This document shows positions 54,615 through 62,886 of a stretch of 64,000 nt of DNA, piece after piece. Within the stretch, counting starts at the first letter, position 1; each line of letters opens with the position of its first letter. Under the pieces are notes generated by a model, which worked only from the letters and a program-made list of their open reading frames with translations, was not told the DNA's origin and did no database searches. Made by a program: the position numbers and the translations under genes. Source of the stretch: Clostridium estertheticum (GTDB lineage: Bacteria; Bacillota; Clostridia; Clostridiales; Clostridiaceae); the NCBI RefSeq assembly GCF_011065935.2, contig NZ_JAAMNH020000001.1, positions 3,555,001 to 3,619,000 on the forward strand, in the 5' to 3' direction.

Positions 54615-56171
54615 TTAAACAAATTTATTTACTTGATTTTCTTCTATAGCGTAGTTATTGCTTACAGAAATAGCTTCTTCTTCTAATCCACTATTTGTCC
54701 CTGAGTTATTATTTTTACTTCCATTGTTATTTTTCTCATTAGAGTCCTTATTAAAAAAGGTGGAATCCTCATAAATATTTATATCTAAGCTTTGAATTTT
54801 AATATCCATATTTTTTAACTTATCACTTATATCTTGAAGATTTCCATTTAGCAAATTAAAGGTGTCTTTATTTTGAGCAGATATACTAGCCTTCATGATT
54901 CCACTTTCCATAGTAAGCTTTATAGTTATTTCCCCAAGTTCCTTAGGATTCATTTTTACTGTTAAGTCCTTAATATTGTTAATTTCCATGAATTTAATAT
55001 TTTTAATTACATCTACTGTAAAACTACTTTTATCAATGATTGTGTTTATAGTTTGAACCTTAGCAGTATCTGTGGCTTTTACAGTTTCAAATTGATTCAT
55101 AAAATTAACTGCTTTTGTTATTTTCATCTCATCCTTATCTTTTCCAAGCAAATTGTTAAGAAATTTTTCTTCTGAGGAACTATTTCCTGAAAATTTACTT
55201 TCCTTAGACGAATCATTTGAGCTTTGTAACTGAACTTTAGGAATAGTTTCAGAAGTGTCCTTAGTGCTTTGCTGCATAATCTTTTTTAGTAGATTATCTT
55301 TAATTGATTTGTCCTCAATATTTACATTAAGGGCTTGCAAATTAGGAACCTTTAATAAGCTCAAATCTTTTTTTAACTCTGAAGTTACAGTAGTTAACTT
55401 TTGTAGCATATCGCTTATTTGAGAAGGTATAAGTTCTTTCCCTTTTGATTTTTCTAGCATTGAAATTATTTCAGTAAGGTCATTTTTTAATATGCCTTTT
55501 GCATCTGAAGTTAATTCTTCTCCACTCATTAACTTTGCTGCATCTATTAATTGTTCTGAGCCCATTAAGCTTTCTAGATTAATAGAATTAGAATCACCTT
55601 CCACGTTTATAGTTGCTGAATTTTCAGGAACATTTAGAAACATAGAACTTAGTAATTGAAGTAACTGCTGGAGTTGAGCCATTTGCGACCTAGATTTATC
55701 TGTGCTTTCCAACCCGCTTGATGAACCTTTAGAGGTTTGCTTAAGTTTATCTATAGCTACTTCTATGAGATTAATTATCTTTGATTTTAACTCAACATTC
55801 GCTTCAGAATTCTTCAAATCTTTTGGGGTACTGCTTTCAACTGTGCTCTTTTCAATGTCCACACTTTCAACATCTTTGTTTGCAACCTCATCACGCTGAT
55901 TTTCATTGTTTGTTTTTTCTAAATTCCCCTCATTTACTTTCTGGTCATCCTCGCCCTTATTTACTTTCTGGTCATCCTCGTCCTTATTATTTACTTTCTG
56001 GTCATCCTCGTCCTTATTATACTTTTTCTGTACATTTTCATTGGAAGAATTCACAGATTTCAATTCATGGTTATCTAAAACCTTTTTAAAATCTTCACTT
56101 CTATTTGACGCCTTTGGAGCCTCTTGCTTTTTAGAAGTAGTATTGGTCATAACATTCATATTTACGTTCAT
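54615..56171 (-). CDS. fliK: Flagellar hook-length control protein FliK
   Basis: About 518 residues from ATG 56171 (AGGAGG 8 bases upstream). The N-terminal two thirds are low-complexity, Ser/Asn/Lys-rich and serve as the length ruler in known FliK. It includes a short tandem repeat of DEDDQKVN (about 53-75). The conserved C-terminal domain (about 370-470) has MNPKELGEITIKLTMESG and KLKNMDIKIQSLDINI. The tail is Asn/Ser-rich. It acts with FlhB to switch export from hook to filament. Confidence 0.9.
   Translation of the reverse strand: MNVNMNVMTNTTSKKQEAPKASNRSEDFKKVLDNHELKSVNSSNENVQKKYNKDEDDQKVNNKDEDDQKVNKGEDDQKVNEGNLEKTNNENQRDEVANKDVESVDIEKSTVESSTPKDLKNSEANVELKSKIINLIEVAIDKLKQTSKGSSSGLESTDKSRSQMAQLQQLLQLLSSMFLNVPENSATINVEGDSNSINLESLMGSEQLIDAAKLMSGEELTSDAKGILKNDLTEIISMLEKSKGKELIPSQISDMLQKLTTVTSELKKDLSLLKVPNLQALNVNIEDKSIKDNLLKKIMQQSTKDTSETIPKVQLQSSNDSSKESKFSGNSSSEEKFLNNLLGKDKDEMKITKAVNFMNQFETVKATDTAKVQTINTIIDKSSFTVDVIKNIKFMEINNIKDLTVKMNPKELGEITIKLTMESGIMKASISAQNKDTFNLLNGNLQDISDKLKNMDIKIQSLDINIYEDSTFFNKDSNEKNNNGSKNNNSGTNSGLEEEAISVSNNYAIEENQVNKFV
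55932..56010. repeat. Tandem repeat inside fliK
   Basis: TTTACTTTCTGGTCATCCTCG begins at about 55933, 55960 and 55990, a 27-30-bp period. In the minus frame it encodes DEDDQKVN-type units. Length change by slippage would keep the reading frame. Confidence 0.9.
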
Positions 56172-56176
56172 TTTTT

Positions 56177-56623
56177 TCACCTCCTCTCCCTGTGGTTATT
56201 TCTAATAAAAGCATAAAGTGCAAACTCATCATTAGTTTTTTGCTCTATTAAATTTTGCTCTTTTATAAAAGCACTTTTCTGATTTTCTTTTAATATTTCA
56301 ACAGTCTTTTTTTCAACTTGGCATTGTTTAAGTTCTCGTCTTTTTTGCTCTACTATCCCGTCTTTATCCTCTAAGACTACTGTGGTTTCGTCAATAGCCA
56401 AATTTAAGGCATTTAAATAATTTTGTTTCATTTTCTGCTGAACAATTGATTCATATGAATCTATATTTCTATGGACTTTATACTTTCCTTTTAAATTGTT
56501 TAGCTCCTCTTCCACAAGATTTCTTTCTCTTTGCGCTTCTTTAAAAACCAGTTTGCTTTTGTCTTCAATATCTTTTCTAATATCAAGAAGCTTTTGCAGT
56601 CTAAACTTATATATGTCTGCCAA
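56177..56623 (-). CDS. fliJ: Flagellar export chaperone FliJ
   Basis: 148 residues, almost wholly coiled coil (about 5-140), starting MADIYKFRLQKLLDIRKD, the usual FliJ N-terminus. It binds the FliI hexamer like a gamma subunit. The fliK ribosome binding site overlaps its stop codon. Confidence 0.88.
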   Translation of the reverse strand: MADIYKFRLQKLLDIRKDIEDKSKLVFKEAQRERNLVEEELNNLKGKYKVHRNIDSYESIVQQKMKQNYLNALNLAIDETTVVLEDKDGIVEQKRRELKQCQVEKKTVEILKENQKSAFIKEQNLIEQKTNDEFALYAFIRNNHRERR

Positions 56624-56664
56624 TTTGAAAACTCCCTTCCACTTATAACTTACCTAAAAACCCA

Positions 56665-57972
56665 CTAATCAAATATATTTTTCAGCATATTTAAACTATC
56701 ATTAAAATCTGTGGTTTCATTTATACCCTGTTTTAAATAAGACTCTATGCTATCGTTATACTTAATTGCCTTGTCAATTTTTGTACTACTTCCTTTTACA
56801 TAGGCGCCGATATTTATTAAATCTTCTGAATCTTTATAAGTTGCCATAAGCTCCCTTGCTGTGGAGGCCGCTTGTTTATGGTCTACTGTAGCAATTTCAG
56901 ACATTAACCTACTTACACTACCTAAAACATCAATAGCTGGATAATGGTTTTTAGCAGCAAGAGCTCTAGATAAAACTATGTGTCCATCTAGTATTCCTCG
57001 AACTGCATCTGCTATAGGTTCATTAAAATCATCACCATCAACAAGTACTGTATAAAAAGCTGTAATAGATCCCTTCTGTGACATTCCACTACGCTCCATT
57101 AATTTAGGTAACATTGCAAATACAGATGGTGTATATCCTTTAGTAGCTGGAGGTTCACCTATAGCTAGCCCAATTTCTCTTTGTGCCATGGCAAATCTTG
57201 TTACTGAATCCATCATTAGAATGACTTTTTTACCTTGATCTCTAAAGTATTCTGCAATAGCTGTAGCTGTAAATGCACCCTTGAGTCTTACAAGTGCTGG
57301 TTTATCAGAAGTTGCACATACGATAATTGATTTTTGCATTCCCTTTTCCCCTAAATCTTTTTCTATAAAATCCAGTACTTCTCTTCCTCTTTCTCCTATA
57401 AGTGCAATTACATTTACCTCTGCTTCTGCTTCTCTTGCTATCATTCCAAGAGTTGTACTCTTACCTACTCCACTACCTGCAAATATACCTATTCTTTGCC
57501 CTTCCCCGCAAGTTAAAAATCCATCAATTGCTCTAACGCCAGTAGGCAGCACCTCTGTTATTCTACGCCTTTTTAGTGGATCTGGTGGAGATGCATTAAG
57601 CGAATAAGTTGTATATTTACTAATTTCAGGTCCAACTAACGGATTACCCAATCCATCTAAAACTTTTCCAAACAATTCATCAGAGCATTTAACGCTTAAG
57701 GGACTTCCAGTTGGTACTACTCTGCAACCTGGTGATATTCCCACAAGTTCTCCAAGAGGCATTAGAATTACATCCTTATCGCGAAACCCAACAACCTCAC
57801 ACGAAATCTCTTCATTTGATATATTATAAATTTTACACACTTCACCTACAAAGGCCGTTATTCCTTTAACTTCAATAGTAAGTCCTATAACATTCTTTAC
57901 TATACCTTCGGAATAAGTGTAGTTAATATCAGGAATTTTATTCATTAAATACTCAAAATTCAGATTTATCAT
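56665..57972 (-). CDS. fliI: Flagellum-specific export ATPase FliI
   Basis: 435 residues, F1-beta-like. Walker A GSGVGKSTTLG (about 166-176), catalytic GERGREVLDF, Walker B LMMDSVTRFAMAQREIGLA, and GYTPSVFAMLPKLMERSG. It unfolds substrates and delivers them to the FlhA gate. Start ATG has a modest AAGGCGAG site. Between fliH and fliJ. Confidence 0.97.
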   Translation of the reverse strand: MINLNFEYLMNKIPDINYTYSEGIVKNVIGLTIEVKGITAFVGEVCKIYNISNEEISCEVVGFRDKDVILMPLGELVGISPGCRVVPTGSPLSVKCSDELFGKVLDGLGNPLVGPEISKYTTYSLNASPPDPLKRRRITEVLPTGVRAIDGFLTCGEGQRIGIFAGSGVGKSTTLGMIAREAEAEVNVIALIGERGREVLDFIEKDLGEKGMQKSIIVCATSDKPALVRLKGAFTATAIAEYFRDQGKKVILMMDSVTRFAMAQREIGLAIGEPPATKGYTPSVFAMLPKLMERSGMSQKGSITAFYTVLVDGDDFNEPIADAVRGILDGHIVLSRALAAKNHYPAIDVLGSVSRLMSEIATVDHKQAASTARELMATYKDSEDLINIGAYVKGSSTKIDKAIKYNDSIESYLKQGINETTDFNDSLNMLKNIFD

Positions 57973-57994
57973 AATAGTTCTCGCCTTTCTAAAT

Positions 57995-58729
57995 CTATAT
58001 TTGCTCTTCCTGAAAAACTTCTATTATTTTTTCTATACCGTAAGCTATGCTTACAATACTTTTACCCGTATCTTTTTCAATAACAGCAGTTCCATCATCT
58101 AAAAAATTATCTTCTATTACAAATATATCACCTTGAAAAGCAAGTTTTTGTTTCCAATTCTCAATTTCCTGCACTAAGGTAGCAAAATGAACACTATTAC
58201 TTTTTATAATATAGGATTTTATATTTCTTTCAGCCTCTAGAGTATTAAAAATCATTTCGTTTAGGGCAGCTTTTTCTACTACTTCTCTTTTTAATATATT
58301 CTCAGCTATACTTACAACTAAGGCTTTTATATTCTGCTGCTTATCAATCAAATATTGATTATACTCACCTTTTGCTGCAGTTAATATTGAGTCAGCCATA
58401 GCTTTCACAATTTCTGCATCTGACATTGCTTTGACCATAGCTTCATTGTAGCCATTTTCATAGCCTTCCTTTTGCCCTTCTTTAAAGCCTTGAATTTTGG
58501 TATCTGCCGCATCCACAAAAGCTTTAGAAATGATTTTCTCACTTTCTATTCGTGCATTCTCTAATATATTGCCAGCTATGTTTTCAAAGCTTTCTATATT
58601 ATCTCTTTTATTTCCATGACTTTCACCCATAATCTCGCCGTAAGTGACTTCTCTTAACTGGGTCTTTATTTCCCTATCGCCCTGCTCTACAACTCTTGAA
58701 TTTTTTATGACTTTAAACGATGATTGCAT
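57995..58729 (-). CDS. fliH: Flagellar assembly protein FliH
   Basis: About 244 residues from ATG 58729, with AGAGGTGG upstream; the longer frame from 58768 runs into fliG. The central part has glycine-spaced helix GFKEGQKEGYENGYNEAM (about 91-108), the FliH GxxxG repeat, and a C-terminal V-type ATPase E-like domain. It dimerises and holds FliI. It overlaps fliG by 17 bases. Confidence 0.9.
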   Translation of the reverse strand: MQSSFKVIKNSRVVEQGDREIKTQLREVTYGEIMGESHGNKRDNIESFENIAGNILENARIESEKIISKAFVDAADTKIQGFKEGQKEGYENGYNEAMVKAMSDAEIVKAMADSILTAAKGEYNQYLIDKQQNIKALVVSIAENILKREVVEKAALNEMIFNTLEAERNIKSYIIKSNSVHFATLVQEIENWKQKLAFQGDIFVIEDNFLDDGTAVIEKDTGKSIVSIAYGIEKIIEVFQEEQI

Positions 58730-59726
58730 CTTCGCCACCTCTTGAAAGTACAATTTCACCAGCCTCATCTAAACGCCTTAAGATACCAACAATTTTTTGT
58801 TGTGCTTTTTCAACATCCATAAGTCTAACTGGCCCTAAGAACTCCATGTCTTCTTTTAGTGATGCTGAGGCTCTCTTAGATTGATTTTTGAAGATACTAT
58901 TAGCAACTTCTTCTGAACATCCCTTTAATGCAAGAGATAAATCCTTAGTATCTATTTCTCTTAAAATTCTTTGTATTGAAACATCATCTAAAGTGATAAT
59001 ATCTTCAAATACAAACATAGATTCTTTAATCTTTTCTGCAAGTTCTGCATCTTCTCTTTCTAGTCCTTCTGTAATATTCTTTTCAGTGGTTCTATCTACT
59101 TGGTTTAAAATATCCACAAGGGATTCTATTCCTCCAACCACAGCACTATCTGTTCTAATAACAGAGGATAATTTCCCATTTAAAACTTTTTCAATTTCCT
59201 TAACAACCATAGGAGAAATATTACTCATAGTTGCAATCCTATAGGATACTTCACTTTGCAAATCCAGGGGCAGAGCCGCCATTATCTGGGCAGCCTTGTC
59301 TGGTTGCATGTAACACATAATAAGCGCTATCGTTTGTGGGTGTTCATTAGATATAACGTTCAAAAGTTGATGAGCATCAGCTTTCCTTGCAATGGAAAAA
59401 GGTCTATATTGTTGTGTTTCTTCCATAACCTTGTCCAATATTTCCTTTGCCCTCTGGGACCCAAGTGCTTTTGAAAGTATATTTCTTGCATAATCAACTC
59501 CACCCTCTAAAAGAAAATCCTTTGCCTTATTCATTTCCATAAATTCATCTAGAATTGCCTGTCTTTGATCAGATTTAACTGATACTATATTAGCAATTTC
59601 ATAGGTAATTTTTTGGATATCCTTTTCTGGCAATTTTTTTATTATCCCCGATGAAGCGTCCGGACCTAAGGTTATAAATAATATAGCCGCCTTTTGAATA
59701 CCCGTAAGTTTTTCACCTTTAGCCAC
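58713..59726 (-). CDS. fliG: Flagellar motor switch protein FliG
   Basis: 337 residues: FliG-N (about 5-105; LTGIQKAAILFITLGPDASS), FliG-M with EHPQTIALIMCYMQPDKAAQI (about 130-150, by position) and FliG-C with the charged torque helix near KDLSLALKGCSEEVANSIF. It transmits torque from MotA. FliM and FliN/FliY, its usual partners, are not encoded in this window. Confidence 0.96.
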   Translation of the reverse strand: MAKGEKLTGIQKAAILFITLGPDASSGIIKKLPEKDIQKITYEIANIVSVKSDQRQAILDEFMEMNKAKDFLLEGGVDYARNILSKALGSQRAKEILDKVMEETQQYRPFSIARKADAHQLLNVISNEHPQTIALIMCYMQPDKAAQIMAALPLDLQSEVSYRIATMSNISPMVVKEIEKVLNGKLSSVIRTDSAVVGGIESLVDILNQVDRTTEKNITEGLEREDAELAEKIKESMFVFEDIITLDDVSIQRILREIDTKDLSLALKGCSEEVANSIFKNQSKRASASLKEDMEFLGPVRLMDVEKAQQKIVGILRRLDEAGEIVLSRGGEDAIIV

Positions 59727-59732
59727 TATTTA

Positions 59733-61289
59733 TCACCTCTCATCTTCAGTCAACCAAGACTTAATTATATCTGCAACCTGTTCTGGTTTCTCAGCAGCGT
59801 ATTTTTTAACCTGTTTTTCCATATTGGATTTCTTATCATTAACTTCAAATTCAATTGGAGCAAAAAATTCTTGTTGCTTTGGAGCAATATTATCTCCAAT
59901 TACCATATCAATGCCATCAGAAGCTTCTTCTCTGTTTTTACCTGACCTGCGTAGTGCCACAAATAATAAAATAAATAATAAAATAGCTCCTACTCCATAT
60001 GCAATGCGTTTGTATAGTTCAGCTGAACTGGCTGCTTTATTAGCCTTTTCTATATCTACAAGTGCTTTTTCTGCGGCTTTTTTACTATCACTATTAAAAT
60101 TCAAGCCTTCCACAGTTATAGAATCCCCTCGAGTTCCAGAAAAGCCTATAGCCTGAGCAACTAAATTATTAACAGAAGTTCTGGTATTTTGATCCAAATT
60201 ACCATCTAGTACAACTGAGGTAGTAATTTTAGTAATCCCCCCAGGAGCTTTGACTGTATCTTCCACTACTTTTGAATTTTCATAATTTTTTGTTGAGTCT
60301 TTACTAACAACATTCCCATTTTTAGTGGTAGTAGGAGTAGAGTTTTGCGCTGCATTATCCACAGGACTACTGCTTAAATCAGTAGTAGTACTATCATTTA
60401 TAGTCTGTGTATCATGTGAGCTTACTACGGTTCCCTGGGGGTCATACTTAACGATTTGTTTTTTAACTGCATCAAAATTGAGATCTGTATTAACTGAAAC
60501 CCTTACTCCTGTTTTATAAACAGGCTCCAGCACCTTCATTATTTTTGCTTCCAAATTCTTTTCAACTTCATCTTTTACTTCTATTTGTTTATCCGTGGAA
60601 CCAGTTAAATTATCTGCTTCCTTATCAAATAACCCCTCAGTTAAAAGTAAAAATTTATCAGATACTATGCTGACATTTTCCTTTGGAAGATTTTGTACAG
60701 CTCCGGTGAGCAATGCCACTATTGCCTTTACCTGTGCATTATTAAGCTTAGTACCCGCTTTAAGTTTTATTACAACAGAAGCACTAGCTGGCTCCGTTTC
60801 GCGAACAAAAGCTGTGTTTTCTGGTAAAACCAAATTAACCTTAGCTCCTTCAATTTCCGGAAAAGACTTAATAGCTCTTTCAATTTCTCCAGCTAAAGCC
60901 CTTTGGTACATGATTTTAGTTTCTGTATCCGTAGGTGCCATTTTTCCATTATCAAAAAGTTCAAATCCTTGGCTTCCCTCTGTAATCTTAACCTCTGACA
61001 CAAGCTCCATTCTAAGGCTATCAATATCCGACTTAGGTACCAGTATGGAACTACCAGTCACCTTATATGTAACTTTTTTCTCTTTTAATTTTGCTAAAAT
61101 AGCACTTGAATCCTCTGCCGTCATATTTGAAAATAGCACATCGTATTTAGTCGAAGATGCTAGTACTATAAAAGAACCAAGGGCCACTATAACTACGACC
61201 GCAAGTAAACTGTAAGCTATTTTTTTACTTTTACTTAAATCACCAAAACCTTGCGAAAGCTTTTTCCTCATTTCGAGAAGCTTACTCAT
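59733..61289 (-). CDS. fliF: Flagellar MS-ring protein FliF
   Basis: About 518 residues from ATG 61289 (AAGGGG 8 bases upstream; GTG 61298 lies within the site). One membrane helix near 25-45, ring-building motifs with YQRALAGEIERAIKSFPEIEGA and the PASASVVIKLKAG region, a Ser/Thr/Asn-rich linker (about 300-350), a second membrane helix (about 432-450) and a C-terminal FliG-binding tail ending SWLTEDE. The ring also houses the export gate. Confidence 0.95.
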   Translation of the reverse strand: MSKLLEMRKKLSQGFGDLSKSKKIAYSLLAVVVIVALGSFIVLASSTKYDVLFSNMTAEDSSAILAKLKEKKVTYKVTGSSILVPKSDIDSLRMELVSEVKITEGSQGFELFDNGKMAPTDTETKIMYQRALAGEIERAIKSFPEIEGAKVNLVLPENTAFVRETEPASASVVIKLKAGTKLNNAQVKAIVALLTGAVQNLPKENVSIVSDKFLLLTEGLFDKEADNLTGSTDKQIEVKDEVEKNLEAKIMKVLEPVYKTGVRVSVNTDLNFDAVKKQIVKYDPQGTVVSSHDTQTINDSTTTDLSSSPVDNAAQNSTPTTTKNGNVVSKDSTKNYENSKVVEDTVKAPGGITKITTSVVLDGNLDQNTRTSVNNLVAQAIGFSGTRGDSITVEGLNFNSDSKKAAEKALVDIEKANKAASSAELYKRIAYGVGAILLFILLFVALRRSGKNREEASDGIDMVIGDNIAPKQQEFFAPIEFEVNDKKSNMEKQVKKYAAEKPEQVADIIKSWLTEDER

Positions 61290-61304
61290 ACCCAGCACCC
61301 CTTA

Positions 61305-61604
61305 CTATATCTGCATTCTATTAAATTCCTGGTAAGCCTCTACTAGCTTATTCCTGATTTGTACTGCTAGTTCTAGTGACAATTTAGCTTCCTCTGTAGC
61401 GAGCATTACCTTGTGTACATCCTGCTCTTCACCCTTTACAAACTTTTGAGTAATGTTATCTGATTCTATTTGTTTATCATTAACTTCACTTAATTTTTCT
61501 TCTAGGGTGTCTAAGAAATTAGTACTTTTCGTTGCACCTTCTACTGGGCTACTTTGAAGATCGTTAAATATTTTTGTATTATTGACATAAGCATTAATAT
61601 TCAT
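61305..61604 (-). CDS. fliE: Flagellar hook-basal body protein FliE
   Basis: 99 residues, mostly helical; VHKVMLATEEAKLSLELAVQIRNKLVEAYQE near the C-terminus is the FliE signature (about 65-95). It joins the MS ring to the rod. Start ATG follows GGAGAG, 11 bases after flgC. Confidence 0.94.
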   Translation of the reverse strand: MNINAYVNNTKIFNDLQSSPVEGATKSTNFLDTLEEKLSEVNDKQIESDNITQKFVKGEEQDVHKVMLATEEAKLSLELAVQIRNKLVEAYQEFNRMQI

Positions 61605-61615
61605 AAATCACTCTC

Positions 61616-62050
61616 CTATTTACCTATTTCTAAAGCTTTAGAGAACATATTTTTTATAGCATTCATGGAATTTACATTTGCCTCATATGCTCTTGTTGAC
61701 GCAATCATATCCGCCATTTCATTCATAATATTTACGTTGGGCATAGTCACATAGCCATCTTTATCAGCATCTGGATGCGATGGGTCATAAACACGTCTTA
61801 AAGGCGAATCATCATCTACAATACCAACTGCCTTTACCCCTTTAAAACCATCTTTATATGTACCACTACTCTTATCTAATTCTTGTTGCAGATTCTCTTG
61901 AAATACAGCTATTTTCCTTATATAAGGTTGTCCATTTTCTCCCCTAGTTGTAGTTGCATTTGCAATGTTAGACGCTATGGTGTCCATCCTTAATCTTTCA
62001 GCGGTTAATCCACTAGAACTTATTCTCATTCCCCTAAAAACATCATTCAT
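61616..62050 (-). CDS. flgC: Flagellar rod protein FlgC
   Basis: 144 residues: N-terminal RMDTIASNIANATTTRGENG (about 21-40) and C-terminal PNVNIMNEMADMIASTRAYE (about 108-127). Proximal rod component. It lies 5 bases after flgB. Confidence 0.96.
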   Translation of the reverse strand: MNDVFRGMRISSSGLTAERLRMDTIASNIANATTTRGENGQPYIRKIAVFQENLQQELDKSSGTYKDGFKGVKAVGIVDDDSPLRRVYDPSHPDADKDGYVTMPNVNIMNEMADMIASTRAYEANVNSMNAIKNMFSKALEIGK

Positions 62051-62055
62051 TTCTA

Positions 62056-62493
62056 CTATTTACCTCCTCCAATAATATAACTTGTAAGTGCAATCTTACT
62101 ATTAACTTGCTTAACTAGAGCATTAAACATTAGTGTATTAGCTGCTTGATTTGTCATTTCTAGGTCTATATCTACGTTGTTGCCATCTTGCCTCATACTG
62201 GTATTCTCGTCCCTTTTTACTGTAATATCACCACTACCACTGGCAGTTTGCATATGCTTCGAATTATCAGTTTTCATTATATCTTTACCCATGCTGTCAT
62301 TTAATGTGTCTTCAAATGAAACATAGAATTTCTTATAACCTTTTGTATTAATATTTGCAACGTTGTTTGCTATAACCTTACTTCTAGTTGCGGAAGCATC
62401 CATACTTTTTTTCAACAAGTTATACGTATTTTCGCTTAGTGAACTTCCAATAATACCCACAATCACCATCTCCCATATTGTAGAATTAGACAT
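62056..62493 (-). CDS. flgB: Flagellar rod protein FlgB
   Basis: 145 residues from ATG 62493, with AAGGA 12 bases upstream. The FlgB core starts around residue 15: SLSENTYNLLKKSMDASATR, SKVIANNVANINTKGYKK, and the C-terminal NVDIDLEMTNQAANTLMFN. An alternative GTG at 62460 has GGGAG 9 bases upstream and removes an atypical hydrophobic N-terminus; I cannot decide between them. It is the first gene of the operon. Confidence 0.92.
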   Translation of the reverse strand: MSNSTIWEMVIVGIIGSSLSENTYNLLKKSMDASATRSKVIANNVANINTKGYKKFYVSFEDTLNDSMGKDIMKTDNSKHMQTASGSGDITVKRDENTSMRQDGNNVDIDLEMTNQAANTLMFNALVKQVNSKIALTSYIIGGGK

Positions 62494-62584
62494 ATACTTT
62501 GAAATTCCTTCTTAAAATTTTAAATTTTACTAAAAACGACTATTTTTTTTTATTAGTCCTAATATATTCCACTATGATAATTAC

Positions 62585-62613
62585 ATTATATACTATTTTA
62601 TTATCAAAGTGAA
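62585..62613 (-). promoter_or_regulatory. Sigma-A promoter of the flagellar operon
   Basis: TTCACT (62613-62608), a 17-bp spacer, then a perfect TATAAT (62590-62585) on the minus strand. The leader to the flgB ATG would be about 85 bases. A weaker second candidate (TTGTTA, 18 bp, TAAAAT) lies further upstream near 62690-62720. Confidence 0.55.
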
Positions 62614-62805
62614 GATTTCTTTGTAATTTTTTATGAATTAAATTAACTTTAAAATTCAAACTGCCACATTTCACTGTTATAATGTATATTTTAGTGGTTA
62701 TGTTTCGATTTTAACAATTATTATGGAGTTTTCTTTTTATTTACATTGCCCTTTTATATTATACATTATTGTTGTAATTTGTCTATTAAATTAACTAAAT
62801 AAGGC

Positions 62806-62861
62806 AAAAAATAAATAACAAGTCAAAGATACAAATATCTTGACTTGTTATTTATTTATAC
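62806..62861 (-). terminator. Terminator of the right-edge gene
   Basis: Stem AAATAAATAACAAGTCAAGAT / ATCTTTGACTTGTTATTTATTT (with one bulge) in the minus strand, followed by T6, 26 bases past the stop. It shares the 17-bp stem of the spoVD terminator. Confidence 0.85.
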
Positions 62862-62886
62862 ATATTGTTTATAATTAGAATATTTG

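Larger units (their letters stand above)
62494..62886. other. Gap upstream of the flagellar operon
   Basis: 393 bases with the flgB promoter, a T-rich leader and the terminator of the 62887 gene. I see no c-di-GMP riboswitch signature (as occurs before flgB in C. difficile) and no sigma-28 promoter. No further gene. Confidence 0.6.

Noticed and set aside
60595..61215. A 206-codon plus-strand frame inside fliF
   Set aside because: It is antisense to the well-conserved FliF ring region; its Ser/Leu-rich composition is typical of a shadow frame.
62494..62886. c-di-GMP riboswitch upstream of flgB
   Set aside because: In C. difficile one precedes flgB, but the conserved GEMM-type sequences are not seen here and the leader is only about 85 bases.
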